From: an uncultured Bacteroidales bacterium
GTDB taxonomy: Bacteria; Bacteroidota; Bacteroidia; Bacteroidales; WCHB1-69
Assembly (NCBI GenBank): GCA_937949745.1
Contig: CALECM010000122.1
Location: 1-38,677 of the forward strand
DNA: 38,677 bases
Direction of reading: 5' to 3'
The position numbers and the translations under genes were made by a program. Below are positions 8,746 through 16,635 of this stretch, piece after piece. Below the pieces are notes generated by a model, which saw nothing but the letters and a program-made list of their open reading frames with translations, had not been told where the DNA came from and made no database searches. Each line of letters begins with the position of its first letter. Position 1 is the first letter of the stretch.

Positions 8746-9621
8746 TTAAAGGTTAATGTTTGCCGTTTCCGTCACGAGAGGATCCGGTTTTTCTTTCTTC
8801 GGTGGAAAATTACATTCCATAATAGCTGATGTAGGGCATTCCGGCGGGCATTTCCTACATAATTTACATTTGGTATAATCGATATATGCCAGATTATTTT
8901 CTAAGGTTATAGCTTCAAAAGGACAAACTTTTACGCATTTTCCGCACGCGATACAGGCTACCCGGCAATTTTTCCTGGCTACTGCTCCTTTTTCGGTATT
9001 CCGGCAGGCCACATAAATCCGGCGGTCTTTTTTCCCTTTATAACGTAATTCTATTAATATACGGGGACAAGCTTTTACACAAGCTCCGCAAGCCACACAC
9101 TTATCCTCATCGACTACCGGCAATTTGGTTTCTTCGTCCATATGAATCGCATCGAACGGGCATGACACGACGCAATCGCCCAATCCCAGGCATCCGTTGG
9201 GGCATGCGCTTTCTCCGGCGAAAAGTGAAGAGGCGAACGCGCAGGTGGCGGCGCCGTCATAAGTCGATTTTGACGGAGCATTTTCACAGGAACCATTACA
9301 TCTTACGACCGCGATCATCGGTTCGGCAAGCTGGGCTTCCAAACCCAATACGGCAGCAATCGATTTATTAACACTGTCTCCCCCTGCAGGACACTTAAAA
9401 CCGTCCAGGGAACCTGCTTTGACAATAGCTTCCGCAAAATTCCGGCATCCCGCATATCCGCAACCGCCGCAATTAGCACCCGGAAGTACTTCGGCCACTT
9501 CGTCAATTCTCGGATCTTCAATTACTTTGAAAGCCTTGGATACAAAATATAAGATTACGGCCATGATTATTGCGATAGCTCCCAATATGGCCGCAGCGAG
9601 TAAAATAAACTGTATATTCAC
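8746..9621 (-). CDS. rnfB: Rnf electron-transport complex subunit B
   Basis: RnfB is the multi-cluster ferredoxin subunit thought to take electrons from soluble ferredoxin into the Rnf complex. 291 residues. One N-terminal membrane anchor (residues about 4-28) is followed by the Fe-S domain ANCGGCGYAGCRNFAEAI...KCPAGG, a cysteine-rich spacer, and ferredoxin repeats CPNGCLGLGDCVVSCP, CVACGACVKACP, CIACGKCVKVCP and CKLCRKCPPECP. The start codon is GTG, supported by an AAAGGA ribosome-binding site just upstream. First gene of rnfB-rnfC-gatE-gatD, divergent from the gene at 10040. Confidence 0.95.
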   Translation of the reverse strand: MNIQFILLAAAILGAIAIIMAVILYFVSKAFKVIEDPRIDEVAEVLPGANCGGCGYAGCRNFAEAIVKAGSLDGFKCPAGGDSVNKSIAAVLGLEAQLAEPMIAVVRCNGSCENAPSKSTYDGAATCAFASSLFAGESACPNGCLGLGDCVVSCPFDAIHMDEETKLPVVDEDKCVACGACVKACPRILIELRYKGKKDRRIYVACRNTEKGAVARKNCRVACIACGKCVKVCPFEAITLENNLAYIDYTKCKLCRKCPPECPTSAIMECNFPPKKEKPDPLVTETANINL

Positions 9622-9626
9622 TTTTT

Positions 9627-9632
9627 TCCTTT
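9627..9632 (-). promoter_or_regulatory. Ribosome-binding site deciding the GTG start of rnfB
   Basis: On the minus strand the sequence is AAAGGA followed by an A-run and GTG. Strong Shine-Dalgarno sequences are uncommon in Bacteroidota, so this one supports the GTG at 9621 as the start; no nearby ATG would keep the membrane anchor. Confidence 0.5.
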
Positions 9633-9641
9633 TTTATAATG

Positions 9642-9649
9642 CAAAAATA
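9642..9649 (-). promoter_or_regulatory. -7 box for rnfB-rnfC-gatE-gatD
   Basis: TATTTTTG on the minus strand, matching TAnnTTTG, 21 bp upstream of the rnfB start. It implies a very short 5' leader. No -33 TTG at 17-23 bp was found. Confidence 0.5.
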
Positions 9650-9920
9650 AGATTTTTTACCAAATCGGGAAATGGAAAGTTAAATTCCTGTCCAATTCTT
9701 TTCATTAGAATCAATTATATAAAGTTACCGGATGATACAAATTTGTGTTTTTTCCTGACGAGTAAATAATGCATATAATTCCCAAACTACCGTTATAAGT
9801 AAATACAATTATTTATTATATATAAATTCACTTAATATATTAAAAAAAAGCCAAAATAATTTCCAATAAAAAAAAATGTGCTTTTTTATGAAACAAATGA
9901 GTTGTATTTCACAAAAAGCG

Positions 9921-9928
9921 TATATTTG
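9921..9928 (+). promoter_or_regulatory. -7 box for the operon starting at 10040
   Basis: TATATTTG, an exact TAnnTTTG match. A TTG lies at 9902-9904, a 16-bp spacer that is slightly short of the usual 17-23. The predicted leader is about 105 nt. Confidence 0.5.
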
Positions 9929-10039
9929 CAACGGAATTGAGTAGGAGAAATCATTGTATCTTTAATAGTAAAATTGTTATTTATAAAAACAATTTATGTA
10001 TTATGTTGTTAAAATAAATAAAAATTTAAATTAAATGCA

Positions 10040-10318
10040 ATGAAATTAACAGGTAGATCTATGTATCCAAGCAGAATTGATGCTGATTTTAGACGACATT
10101 TAAAGTCAACGGATTTTGGGATTCCGGATGAAAGGGAGTATCCGATGCCGGACGCCGCACATGTTAGGGCAGCGGAATCTTATTTCAGGTATGCCCCGGA
10201 CCATAAGAAGTCCATACTTGCCCATCGCATTTTACTCAAGGCAAAAAAATATGGAGTCAAAGTGGGAAGTCCGGTAGTGAGAGATTGGGCAAAAAAGTAC
10301 AGGAAGCAAATGAACTAA
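10040..10318 (+). CDS. Small basic protein of unknown function, resembling stress-linked DUF6582-type proteins
   Basis: 92 residues, basic, no signal peptide or membrane segment. The core YPMPDAAHVRAAESYF...AHRILLKAKKYGVKV resembles the pattern P-x-D-x-x-HVR-x-A...RI...AAKK-GV seen in short proteins I associate with DUF6582; this match is from memory and not certain. The tail is Lys/Arg-rich (VRDWAKKYRKQMN). It is the first gene of a three-gene run, with 71 bp to the FAD oxidoreductase. No catalytic motif is visible; a role in stress handling is inferred only from neighbours (oxidoreductases and, beyond, a Mn catalase). Confidence 0.65.
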   Translation: MKLTGRSMYPSRIDADFRRHLKSTDFGIPDEREYPMPDAAHVRAAESYFRYAPDHKKSILAHRILLKAKKYGVKVGSPVVRDWAKKYRKQMN

Positions 10319-10389
10319 AATCTAAGCGGATATCATGGTGAGAGATAGCCGGTTAACTACAGTAACGAAATTAATTTAAACCTCAAGAT

Positions 10390-11604
10390 ATGGACTTATA
10401 CTCAGGACTTCCTTACTGGATCGTAAAAGATCCGCTTGATAATTATTTTAACCCATTGAAATCCGATCATAAAGTTGATGTTTTAATCGTGGGCAGCGGG
10501 ATTACAGGCGCACTGGTCGCCCATGAATTATGTAATGCCGGTATCAAATGCAGTATGGTGGATAAAAGAAGTTTATCCACAGGCAGTTCGGTGGCGAGTA
10601 CTGCACTTTTACAATACGAAATCGACACCCCTTTGTTTGAGCTGGTTAAAATGATGGATGAAGGTAAGGCCGTGAGAGCATACCAGTCCTGTTTGCAGGC
10701 TATTACAGATATAGAAAAAGTATTTAAAGATATCAATTATAACCCTGACCTGGAAAAGGTGCCTTCTGTTTTTTACGCAAGTAACCGCAGGGGAGTACGG
10801 ACTATCCGTAAAGAATACAGTATCAGGAGGAAATATGATCTTCCGGTTGATTATTATGATAAAAACGAAGTGGAGATTAATGTGGGAATCAACTCTCCCG
10901 CCGCGTTAAAAAACGACACTTCAGCGCAAATGGATGCTTATGCCGGTGCTACCCATCTTATTCATTATCACCGTGAGAAAAATGAGTTGAACGTATTTAC
11001 CCATACGGAAATAGAACAATTCCAGGAAAAGAAGACCGGTTACGAATTATTAACTACGGGCGGCCATACGATCAAAGCTAAATATGTAGTGGTAGCCGCA
11101 GGTTTTGAATCCGGCTTTTTTCTTCCCAGGCAGGTTATGGAACTGACCTCTACTTACGTGATTCTTTCTGAACCGGTAGAAGATCAGTATTTCTGGCCGG
11201 AAAAAAGTATGCTTTGGGAAACCGCGCAGCCTTACATGTATATCCGGACCACCGGCAACCGTATAATGGTTGGCGGGGAAGACGAAGATATCAGTGAACC
11301 CGCCCGGAGGGATAAATTAATGAAAACCCGTATAAGAAACCTTGAAAGGAAATTCCACAAATTATTTCCCGATATTCCGTTCAAGACGGAAATGTCCTGG
11401 GGAAGTACTTTCAGTAAAACAAAAGACGGCCTGCCGTATATCGGGAACTGGCCGGGAAATAATAAAATGTTTTTTGCCTTGGGATATGGCGGAAATGGAA
11501 TAACCTACAGTATGATAGCTGCACAAATAATAAAAAATAAGTTGCAGGGAATAAGAGACGACCGGGAAGATGTATTCGGTTTCGAGAGATCAGAAGAGAG
11601 TTGA
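10390..11604 (+). CDS. FAD-dependent oxidoreductase (DAO/glycine-oxidase fold)
   Basis: 404 residues, cytoplasmic. A Rossmann FAD site VLIVGSGITGALVAHEL (glycines at 35, 37, 40) is followed by an acidic strand end VDKRSLSTGSS, a substrate domain, a second FAD-contact strand AKYVVVAAGFESG, and the C-terminal DAO block KTKDGLPYIGNWPGNNKMFFALGYGGNGITYS. This is the DadA/amine-oxidase-like arrangement that in many bacteria carries a C-terminal Rieske domain; none is present here. The substrate cannot be predicted. It sits 42 bp before the SDR gene and probably shares its transcript. Confidence 0.85.
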   Translation: MDLYSGLPYWIVKDPLDNYFNPLKSDHKVDVLIVGSGITGALVAHELCNAGIKCSMVDKRSLSTGSSVASTALLQYEIDTPLFELVKMMDEGKAVRAYQSCLQAITDIEKVFKDINYNPDLEKVPSVFYASNRRGVRTIRKEYSIRRKYDLPVDYYDKNEVEINVGINSPAALKNDTSAQMDAYAGATHLIHYHREKNELNVFTHTEIEQFQEKKTGYELLTTGGHTIKAKYVVVAAGFESGFFLPRQVMELTSTYVILSEPVEDQYFWPEKSMLWETAQPYMYIRTTGNRIMVGGEDEDISEPARRDKLMKTRIRNLERKFHKLFPDIPFKTEMSWGSTFSKTKDGLPYIGNWPGNNKMFFALGYGGNGITYSMIAAQIIKNKLQGIRDDREDVFGFERSEES

Positions 11605-11646
11605 TCCAGAGCAACATATGCCTGAGGTTCTTTAAAATAAAATACC

Positions 11647-12540
11647 ATGAAAACAGAAGCAAAATTAAAGAATCCTCAAAAGTTAGGATATACAGGAAAA
11701 TATGATATTCAGCATCAGGAATACCCGGGCTTACAATCCAACATGAAGCCGGTACCTGACTGCGGTGAAAAAAGTTATCAGGGAAACGGAAGATTACAAA
11801 ACCGCAAAGCTCTTATTACCGGAGGTGATTCCGGAATCGGAAGGGCGGTTGCCATTGCTTTCGCACGTGAAGGTGCGGATGTGGCGATCAATTATTTACC
11901 GCAGGAAGAAGAGGACGCACAGGAAGTAAAACAATTAATAGAAGAAGCAGGGCGCAAAGCCGTACTGATTCCCGGAAACCTCCGGGATGAATCTTTTTGC
12001 CGGCAATTGGTTCAGGAAGCAATTGAACAGCTCGGCGGTCTCGATACGCTGGTCCTGAATGCCGGCAGACAGGTAGCCCTTGACGATATTTTGAAATTAT
12101 CCACGGAACAGTTACGGGAAACTTTTGAAGTGAACGTGTTCTCCATGTTCTGGATTGTGAAAGCTGCATTGCCTGAACTTCCCGCAGGATCGAGTATCAT
12201 TACGACAACATCCATACAAGCCTATCAACCCGGCGAAAAATTGGTTGACTATGCTGCCACCAAGTGTGCCATAGTCGGTTTCAGCAGGGCTCTTGCCAAA
12301 CAGATCGCGGATAAAGGTATACGGGTAAATATGGTGGCTCCGGGTCCGATATGGACCGTGCTTCAGGTGACGGGAGGACAGCTTGAAGAAGATATTCCGG
12401 AATTCGGACAGGATACTCCGATGAAAAGGGCAGGACAACCATTTGAATTGGCCGGTGCTTATGTTTTCCTCGCATCGGATGAATCCAGTTACATTACCGC
12501 CGAAGTGATCGGCGTAACCGGAGGAAATCATCTGGCATAG
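11647..12540 (+). CDS. Short-chain dehydrogenase of the YghA/YhdF type
   Basis: 297 residues. A 45-residue N-terminal extension (EYPGLQSNMKPVPDCGEKSY) precedes the classical SDR fold; this extension is typical of E. coli YghA and Bacillus general-stress SDRs. Cofactor loop GGDSGIGRA (from about residue 58), then NAGRQ, STSIQAY-type catalytic serine strand, and catalytic Tyr202/Lys206 in DYAATK. The end GGNHLA is also typical. Members reduce aldehydes or dialdehydes with NADPH or NADH; the substrate here is unknown. Last gene of the operon, followed 20 bp later by a strong terminator. Confidence 0.88.
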   Translation: MKTEAKLKNPQKLGYTGKYDIQHQEYPGLQSNMKPVPDCGEKSYQGNGRLQNRKALITGGDSGIGRAVAIAFAREGADVAINYLPQEEEDAQEVKQLIEEAGRKAVLIPGNLRDESFCRQLVQEAIEQLGGLDTLVLNAGRQVALDDILKLSTEQLRETFEVNVFSMFWIVKAALPELPAGSSIITTTSIQAYQPGEKLVDYAATKCAIVGFSRALAKQIADKGIRVNMVAPGPIWTVLQVTGGQLEEDIPEFGQDTPMKRAGQPFELAGAYVFLASDESSYITAEVIGVTGGNHLA

Positions 12541-12560
12541 AGTTATCATTTCCTATTTAA

Positions 12561-12598
12561 ATAAAAAACCAGATTTAATAGTAAATCTGGTTTTTTAT
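12561..12598. terminator. Intrinsic terminator after the SDR gene, 17-bp perfect stem
   Basis: Arms 12561-12577 and 12582-12598 are perfect inverted repeats with loop ATAG. The core is ACCAGATTTA/TAAATCTGGT, flanked by A-run and T-run, so it can terminate transcripts from either strand: the stress operon (plus) and read-through from the Mn catalase side (minus). Confidence 0.9.
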
Positions 12599-12653
12599 TT
12601 GTGCGATAAGGTTGTATTAATCCGACTATCAGGATAACACAAAAATAAGCGTA

Positions 12654-12760
12654 TAAAAAAGCTGCCGGAAAGTAAATTTTGCTTTCAGAGAATGCGGGGT
12701 CCTAAAATTGTTTGTACTGGTTAAAGAACACCGTTAGGGCTTTACTTAATCGGCAGCTTA
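12654..12760 (-). terminator. Long structured 3' region of the Mn catalase transcript ending in a T-run
   Basis: Minus strand. AAGCTGCCG (12751-12759) pairs with CGGCAGCTT (12659-12667). Inside, AAGTAAA (12741-12747) pairs with TTTACTT (12670-12676), and further in CCTAA (12734-12738) pairs with TTAGG (12701-12705). A T-run follows immediately (12655-12660). It begins about 20 nt after the catalase stop codon. It may simply be a terminator, but a 100-nt branched fold is larger than needed and could be a small RNA. Confidence 0.45.
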
Positions 12761-12780
12761 CCTTAGTTATTATTCATATA

Positions 12781-13719
12781 TTACTTTCCGTTGTACTCAC
12801 ACCATTGCTGGTCTTTTTCCGGATTGGCGGATTTGATTTCTTTGCTACGCTCTTTGGCCAGCCTTTTTTCCGTTTCCCTTATATATTCATCGCTACGGTC
12901 ACTTCCTTCCGGCTCGAGGTCGGTCAGGCCGTCTGTTGACATTACTTTCTGTTGAGCGTTATCAATATATTGCCAGGTTTCATTTAGCTGAGTACTTTTA
13001 CCCTCATTCCACGGTCCTCTGTAATCCTTGCCTTTTGACATATTAAAATACAAATTACTGTAACGCGGATCGCTTTGTAAAATTCCCGGGGGAAAATTGG
13101 GTTCGATGGTATTTAAAGCCGCTTCGAATTGCTGGAAATGGGTCACTTCACGTGCCATTAAAAATTGAAGGGTAGCTTTTACATCGGCATCATCCGTATA
13201 TTTTAATAGATATTCATAAGTGATTTTAGCCCTGGACTCAGCCGCAATATTCGATCTTAAATCCACAGTAGGATCACCATTCGCATTCACATAGGCGCCG
13301 CTCCACGGATTACCGTTGCTATCCGTTAACATCGGAGAACCTGCCGACATTACGCCAAATTGCGGATTGATGGTCGCTTCCTGAATAAAATCTTCTTTTG
13401 TAGCTTTGCCTTTCATCATTCCTGAAATTTCCGCACTATCCGCTATATCTTTTAATTCCCCGTTAATACCGGTAAGCAACATTTGGATTGTAGCGCCTAC
13501 AATCTCCAAATGCCCCAGCTCCTCAGTCGCGATATCCATGAGCATATCATACTTGTCCGGGTAGGTGTTTTTACAGGCAAAAGCCTGCACAAAATATTGC
13601 ATTGCTGCTTTTAATTCTCCGTTTCCTCCGCCAAATTGCTCCAGCAAAAGGCGCGCGAAACGTGCATCCGGTCTTGATACCCGGGCATTGAATTGTAATT
13701 CTTTAACGTGATAAAACAT
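12781..13719 (-). CDS. Manganese (non-haem) catalase
   Basis: Dimanganese catalase that disproportionates hydrogen peroxide. 312 residues, slightly longer than typical family members. The four-helix ferritin-like core carries the ligands by family alignment: Glu35 (NGELKAAMQY), Glu67 and His70 (TEELGHLE), Glu161 (AAESRAK) and His194 (EVTHFQQFE). All five are present, so it should be active. The C-terminal 60 residues are charged (EPEGSDRSDEYIRETEKRLA) with no obvious domain. No signal peptide. It is a single gene with its own upstream gap (216 bp) containing a short palindrome, and it lies tail-to-tail with the SDR operon. Confidence 0.95.
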   Translation of the reverse strand: MFYHVKELQFNARVSRPDARFARLLLEQFGGGNGELKAAMQYFVQAFACKNTYPDKYDMLMDIATEELGHLEIVGATIQMLLTGINGELKDIADSAEISGMMKGKATKEDFIQEATINPQFGVMSAGSPMLTDSNGNPWSGAYVNANGDPTVDLRSNIAAESRAKITYEYLLKYTDDADVKATLQFLMAREVTHFQQFEAALNTIEPNFPPGILQSDPRYSNLYFNMSKGKDYRGPWNEGKSTQLNETWQYIDNAQQKVMSTDGLTDLEPEGSDRSDEYIRETEKRLAKERSKEIKSANPEKDQQWCEYNGK

Positions 13720-13785
13720 AATGAGTAAGTTTAAATTGTTATATTATTGTTTTCATGATGAATCCTTATTATAGTTATTTCTGCA

Positions 13786-13802
13786 TTTACTTTTAAAGTA
13801 AA
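13786..13802. promoter_or_regulatory. Palindrome TTTACTTT-T-AAAGTAAA upstream of the Mn catalase
   Basis: Perfect 8-bp arms with a 1-nt centre, 67 bp upstream of the catalase start. Its symmetry suits a dimeric regulator; it does not match the PerR or Fur consensus. It could instead help terminate the upstream minus-strand hydrolase gene. Confidence 0.3.
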
Positions 13803-13935
13803 ACTTTGCAGATTTATCCCATAGAATAAAAAGATTAAAATTAACAAAAAATAAACAAATATGATCGCTTTTTGTTCAGGCTATGGAACGGCAAACAATG
13901 CATTGTGCACATATTTTCCAAAAAATAATCCGGAT

Positions 13936-15075
13936 TTAAATAAAAGAACAGACCGAATCAAAAATACCAGTAAAACCATTCTTAATCATTACTTTATCCT
14001 CTTTGAGAGGAAATGGATTTTGATGTGAATAGGAGAAAGGAAGATCAAATTCTTTCAGGATCTTATTGGAGGATTTTCCCAGAGCCTGGATGATACCGTA
14101 AGTGGGCATCACAATATCGTTTTTCAGCGAGATCGCTTTGATACGGTTGCAAGCCTTCCGGAAAAACGATTCACGCTTTTCCCGCATCACATCGGGAGAG
14201 ATCATCATTTTGAAAGCGAGGTCAATATAATCTTCCTGATAGGAATCAGGTAAGGCTTGGTTGCTTAGAAAATTTTCTATATAATAATGTTGCATTTTCT
14301 TATAGGCTTCACGATCCATAATGTCCCTGGCATTCCCGTTCATCTTATTGAAAATGGAACCGCCACAGAACATGAACAGCTTGCTGTTTGAAAAAAGGGA
14401 ACCGGGATTTGCCAATAAAACCACTTGAGCCAGCAAAGCTCCGATAGAGTAACCGAAAAGGTTGATCCGGGTATCTTCCTTAAAAAGAGGATGTGTTCCG
14501 CTTTTAATTTCATTAGCCAGTTGCCACAGATCATAAACACATTCTTTTCCGGATACGTAAAACCTTAACGGTTGAACGGATAAACGACTACTTAATGCCA
14601 CATTGGCAAAAGTCAGATTATCACTGTCGGATACCTTTTTCTTCCTTTCGTTTACCCATGGCTGTATAAAACGGGGATTACTCCAGTTTCCGGGAGCACG
14701 GTTCATATGGAAAGCTAATGGAAAGAGGATAACGGGTTTACCGGTATTTTCAGCCATGTACTCGGCCCACGTCAGATATTTATCCCAGCTCTTTTCATTA
14801 AGTCCGTGAAGTAAAATAATACATTCCTCAAATTTAACTTTACGTGCCGGCGCGAAAATAACGTAATTGAAACGTTTGTTTTCATCGATACGGTCATCGG
14901 TAATATTACAAAAACCACTGGTAGGTAATTCCTGCTGGAATTCCGTGATCTCTTTTATCTTAAGTATAGGAATGAAAGAATAGGGAATAAGCTCAATGAA
15001 GTTTCCTTCGGTTTTACTTTTCTTTTCGTAGGAGAAAATACTTTTGAGTTGATTAGTTCTAATTGCCAGGTCCAT
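13936..15075 (-). CDS. Alpha/beta-hydrolase of the DUF6051 type
   Basis: 379 residues, no signal peptide. Alpha/beta-hydrolase features: ECIILLHGLNEKSW (strand then HG oxyanion-hole turn, about residues 83-96), KPVILFPLAFHMNRAPGNW, and a nucleophile elbow INLFGYSIGALLAQVVLL with the Ser near 210. The C-terminal half is helical (lid-like) and ends in SYSHQNPFPLKEDKVM with a candidate catalytic His. I recall this layout as DUF6051, a family of unknown function. Substrate unknown. It runs toward the Mn catalase on the same strand, 216 bp away, so it is probably a separate unit. Confidence 0.7.
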   Translation of the reverse strand: MDLAIRTNQLKSIFSYEKKSKTEGNFIELIPYSFIPILKIKEITEFQQELPTSGFCNITDDRIDENKRFNYVIFAPARKVKFEECIILLHGLNEKSWDKYLTWAEYMAENTGKPVILFPLAFHMNRAPGNWSNPRFIQPWVNERKKKVSDSDNLTFANVALSSRLSVQPLRFYVSGKECVYDLWQLANEIKSGTHPLFKEDTRINLFGYSIGALLAQVVLLANPGSLFSNSKLFMFCGGSIFNKMNGNARDIMDREAYKKMQHYYIENFLSNQALPDSYQEDYIDLAFKMMISPDVMREKRESFFRKACNRIKAISLKNDIVMPTYGIIQALGKSSNKILKEFDLPFSYSHQNPFPLKEDKVMIKNGFTGIFDSVCSFI

Positions 15076-15271
15076 GGTAGTTATTTATAAGTGTGCATCA
15101 ATAACCTTTCAGCTCGAGAATTGTTTATCAAAAGCCTCTCTTTTCCTCATCTTACCCATAATGCGATATTCCGGTTGTTTTATTTACGGTATCTTAAACT
15201 AAACCGGATTTAAATTGTTATAATAGCCGGTATAAAATAAAAATTGATTAAAATTTAAAACTTAATTTGTT

Positions 15272-16504
15272 ATGAAACAATTTTATGAGGCAATCAAAGG
15301 CTATGTAAATCGTGATATGATCACGAAAGCTTCTGCGGTTCTTGGAGAAAAAGAATCCAACGTTTCGACAGCGGTATCCTCAATCATTGCCGGTTTTCTT
15401 GGTGTTATGCTGAGGAAGGGCAACACTCCGCAAATCAAAAATATTCTTGATGAAGCCGGGAATCTCGATATTCTTTCGGATGTAGGCAATATTTGTCAGG
15501 AAAAAGCGACCAAACAGCAACAGAACATCGGAGATGATTTTCTGCAACATTTATTAGGGGATAAGGCAGCCGATTTCACGAACCCGATTGCCGATCATGC
15601 CGGGATATCCAAAGTAGCGACAAACCGTCTGGTGTCTATGATGGCTCCTGTTTTTGCCGGTTACCTTGGTAATATAGTGGTAAGGGAAAAATGGAGTATG
15701 TCCCGCTTAATGGACGAAATAGAAGAACAAAAAAACAGCTTCCGGGGAGATATCCCTGCGGGTGTTGTGAGCGCATTCTCGTTGTCTCCCGTATTACACG
15801 GTAATGCAACCACCACTACCACACATCGTACTACCAATAAGGATGTGAAAAAAGAAGAGAATAAGAAAAACAACAGCTGGATCATATGGCTGGTCATTAT
15901 CATACTTTTGCTTTTGATTTTCTTCTTATGGAGATCATGCAGGAATAACAACACACAAACTTATGTCAGTGAAACGGTAACGGTGACGGCTACAGAGCCT
16001 CAAACGACAACGGTTACCACTACGGAAAGAACCATGACCGAACTAACCCTTCCTAATGGGGTTAAGCTTCAGGCTTACCGCGGCGGAATCGAGGATGAAA
16101 TGATACGTTTCTTACAATCCAATGAGTACCGTAACGCTACGGATGAGCAACTTAAGGACCGTTGGTTCCAATTTGACAATATCAGATTTGAGTTCGGAAG
16201 CGCTACAGATCTGATGAGCGGTTCACAGACCCAGATCAATAATATTATAGAAATCCTCAAATATTATAAAGACGCGAAAATCAAAGTAGGCGGATTTGCG
16301 GATAAGGTTGGAACAGAACAAGCTAATATGCAAATATCCAGGGAAAGAGCTAAAACCATTGAATCCTTATTGGATAATGGGGGAGTAGGAAGACAGGTTG
16401 TAAGGATTGAAGGTTTTGGAGATGAATATGCTAAACATAGTGCAAGCGATTCAGACCGCGCCAGGTCGGAAGACCGTGATGTGGCCTTACGTTTTGTAAA
16501 ATAA
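15272..16504 (+). CDS. DUF937-like N-domain, membrane anchor and OmpA C-terminal domain
   Basis: 410 residues. Residues 1-180 are an all-helical, glycine-rich region of DUF937 type (SNVSTAVSSIIAGFLGVMLR; VSMMAPVFAGYLGNIV). Next comes a Thr/Lys-rich linker, a single membrane helix (about 203-222, WLVIIILLLLIFFLWRS), a Thr-rich stalk, and an OmpA-type peptidoglycan-binding domain (about 295-410: FEFGSATDLM, ISRERAKTIESLL, RIEGFGDEY). The topology suggests a cytoplasmic DUF937 part and a periplasmic OmpA part binding peptidoglycan, tethering the inner membrane to the wall. The next gene encodes a stand-alone DUF937-like protein. Confidence 0.85.
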   Translation: MKQFYEAIKGYVNRDMITKASAVLGEKESNVSTAVSSIIAGFLGVMLRKGNTPQIKNILDEAGNLDILSDVGNICQEKATKQQQNIGDDFLQHLLGDKAADFTNPIADHAGISKVATNRLVSMMAPVFAGYLGNIVVREKWSMSRLMDEIEEQKNSFRGDIPAGVVSAFSLSPVLHGNATTTTTHRTTNKDVKKEENKKNNSWIIWLVIIILLLLIFFLWRSCRNNNTQTYVSETVTVTATEPQTTTVTTTERTMTELTLPNGVKLQAYRGGIEDEMIRFLQSNEYRNATDEQLKDRWFQFDNIRFEFGSATDLMSGSQTQINNIIEILKYYKDAKIKVGGFADKVGTEQANMQISRERAKTIESLLDNGGVGRQVVRIEGFGDEYAKHSASDSDRARSEDRDVALRFVK

Positions 16505-16526
16505 ACAAAATCCATTTTTTAAGCGG

Positions 16527-16558
16527 AAAAGGGGGCTTCATAATGAAGTCCCTTTTTC
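16527..16558 (+). terminator. Intrinsic terminator after the DUF937-OmpA gene
   Basis: AAAAGGGGGCTTCA (16527-16540), loop TAA, TGAAGTCCCTTTTT (16544-16557), with one G bulge and one G-T pair, then T-rich sequence. It separates the two DUF937 genes into different transcripts unless read-through occurs. Confidence 0.8.
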
Positions 16559-16635
16559 TTTTTATATTGTTAATTAATTGCAAACATAAACATTTGTTGT
16601 TTGTTCTAAATATATTATAATTTAAAATTACTATT

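Larger units (their letters stand above)
9622..10039. other. 418-bp divergent promoter region between rnfB and the stress operon
   Basis: AT-rich, no ORF that looks real. It contains one -7 box for each direction (minus strand 9642-9649, plus strand 9921-9928) and long A/T tracts around 9810-9880. Nothing else stands out. Confidence 0.6.

Noticed and set aside
10390..11604. D-amino-acid dehydrogenase DadA
   Set aside because: The fold fits, but nothing in the sequence or neighbours identifies the substrate.
12654..12760. SRP (4.5S) RNA or 6S RNA
   Set aside because: The size fits SRP RNA loosely, but the conserved GGTCAGG...GGAAGCAGC loop is absent and 6S-like structure was not convincing.
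12712..12939. Plus-strand 75-residue ORF with hydrophobic start
   Set aside because: It overlaps the Mn catalase C-terminus on the other strand and the structured 3' region; hydrophobicity comes from the reverse complement of charged codons.
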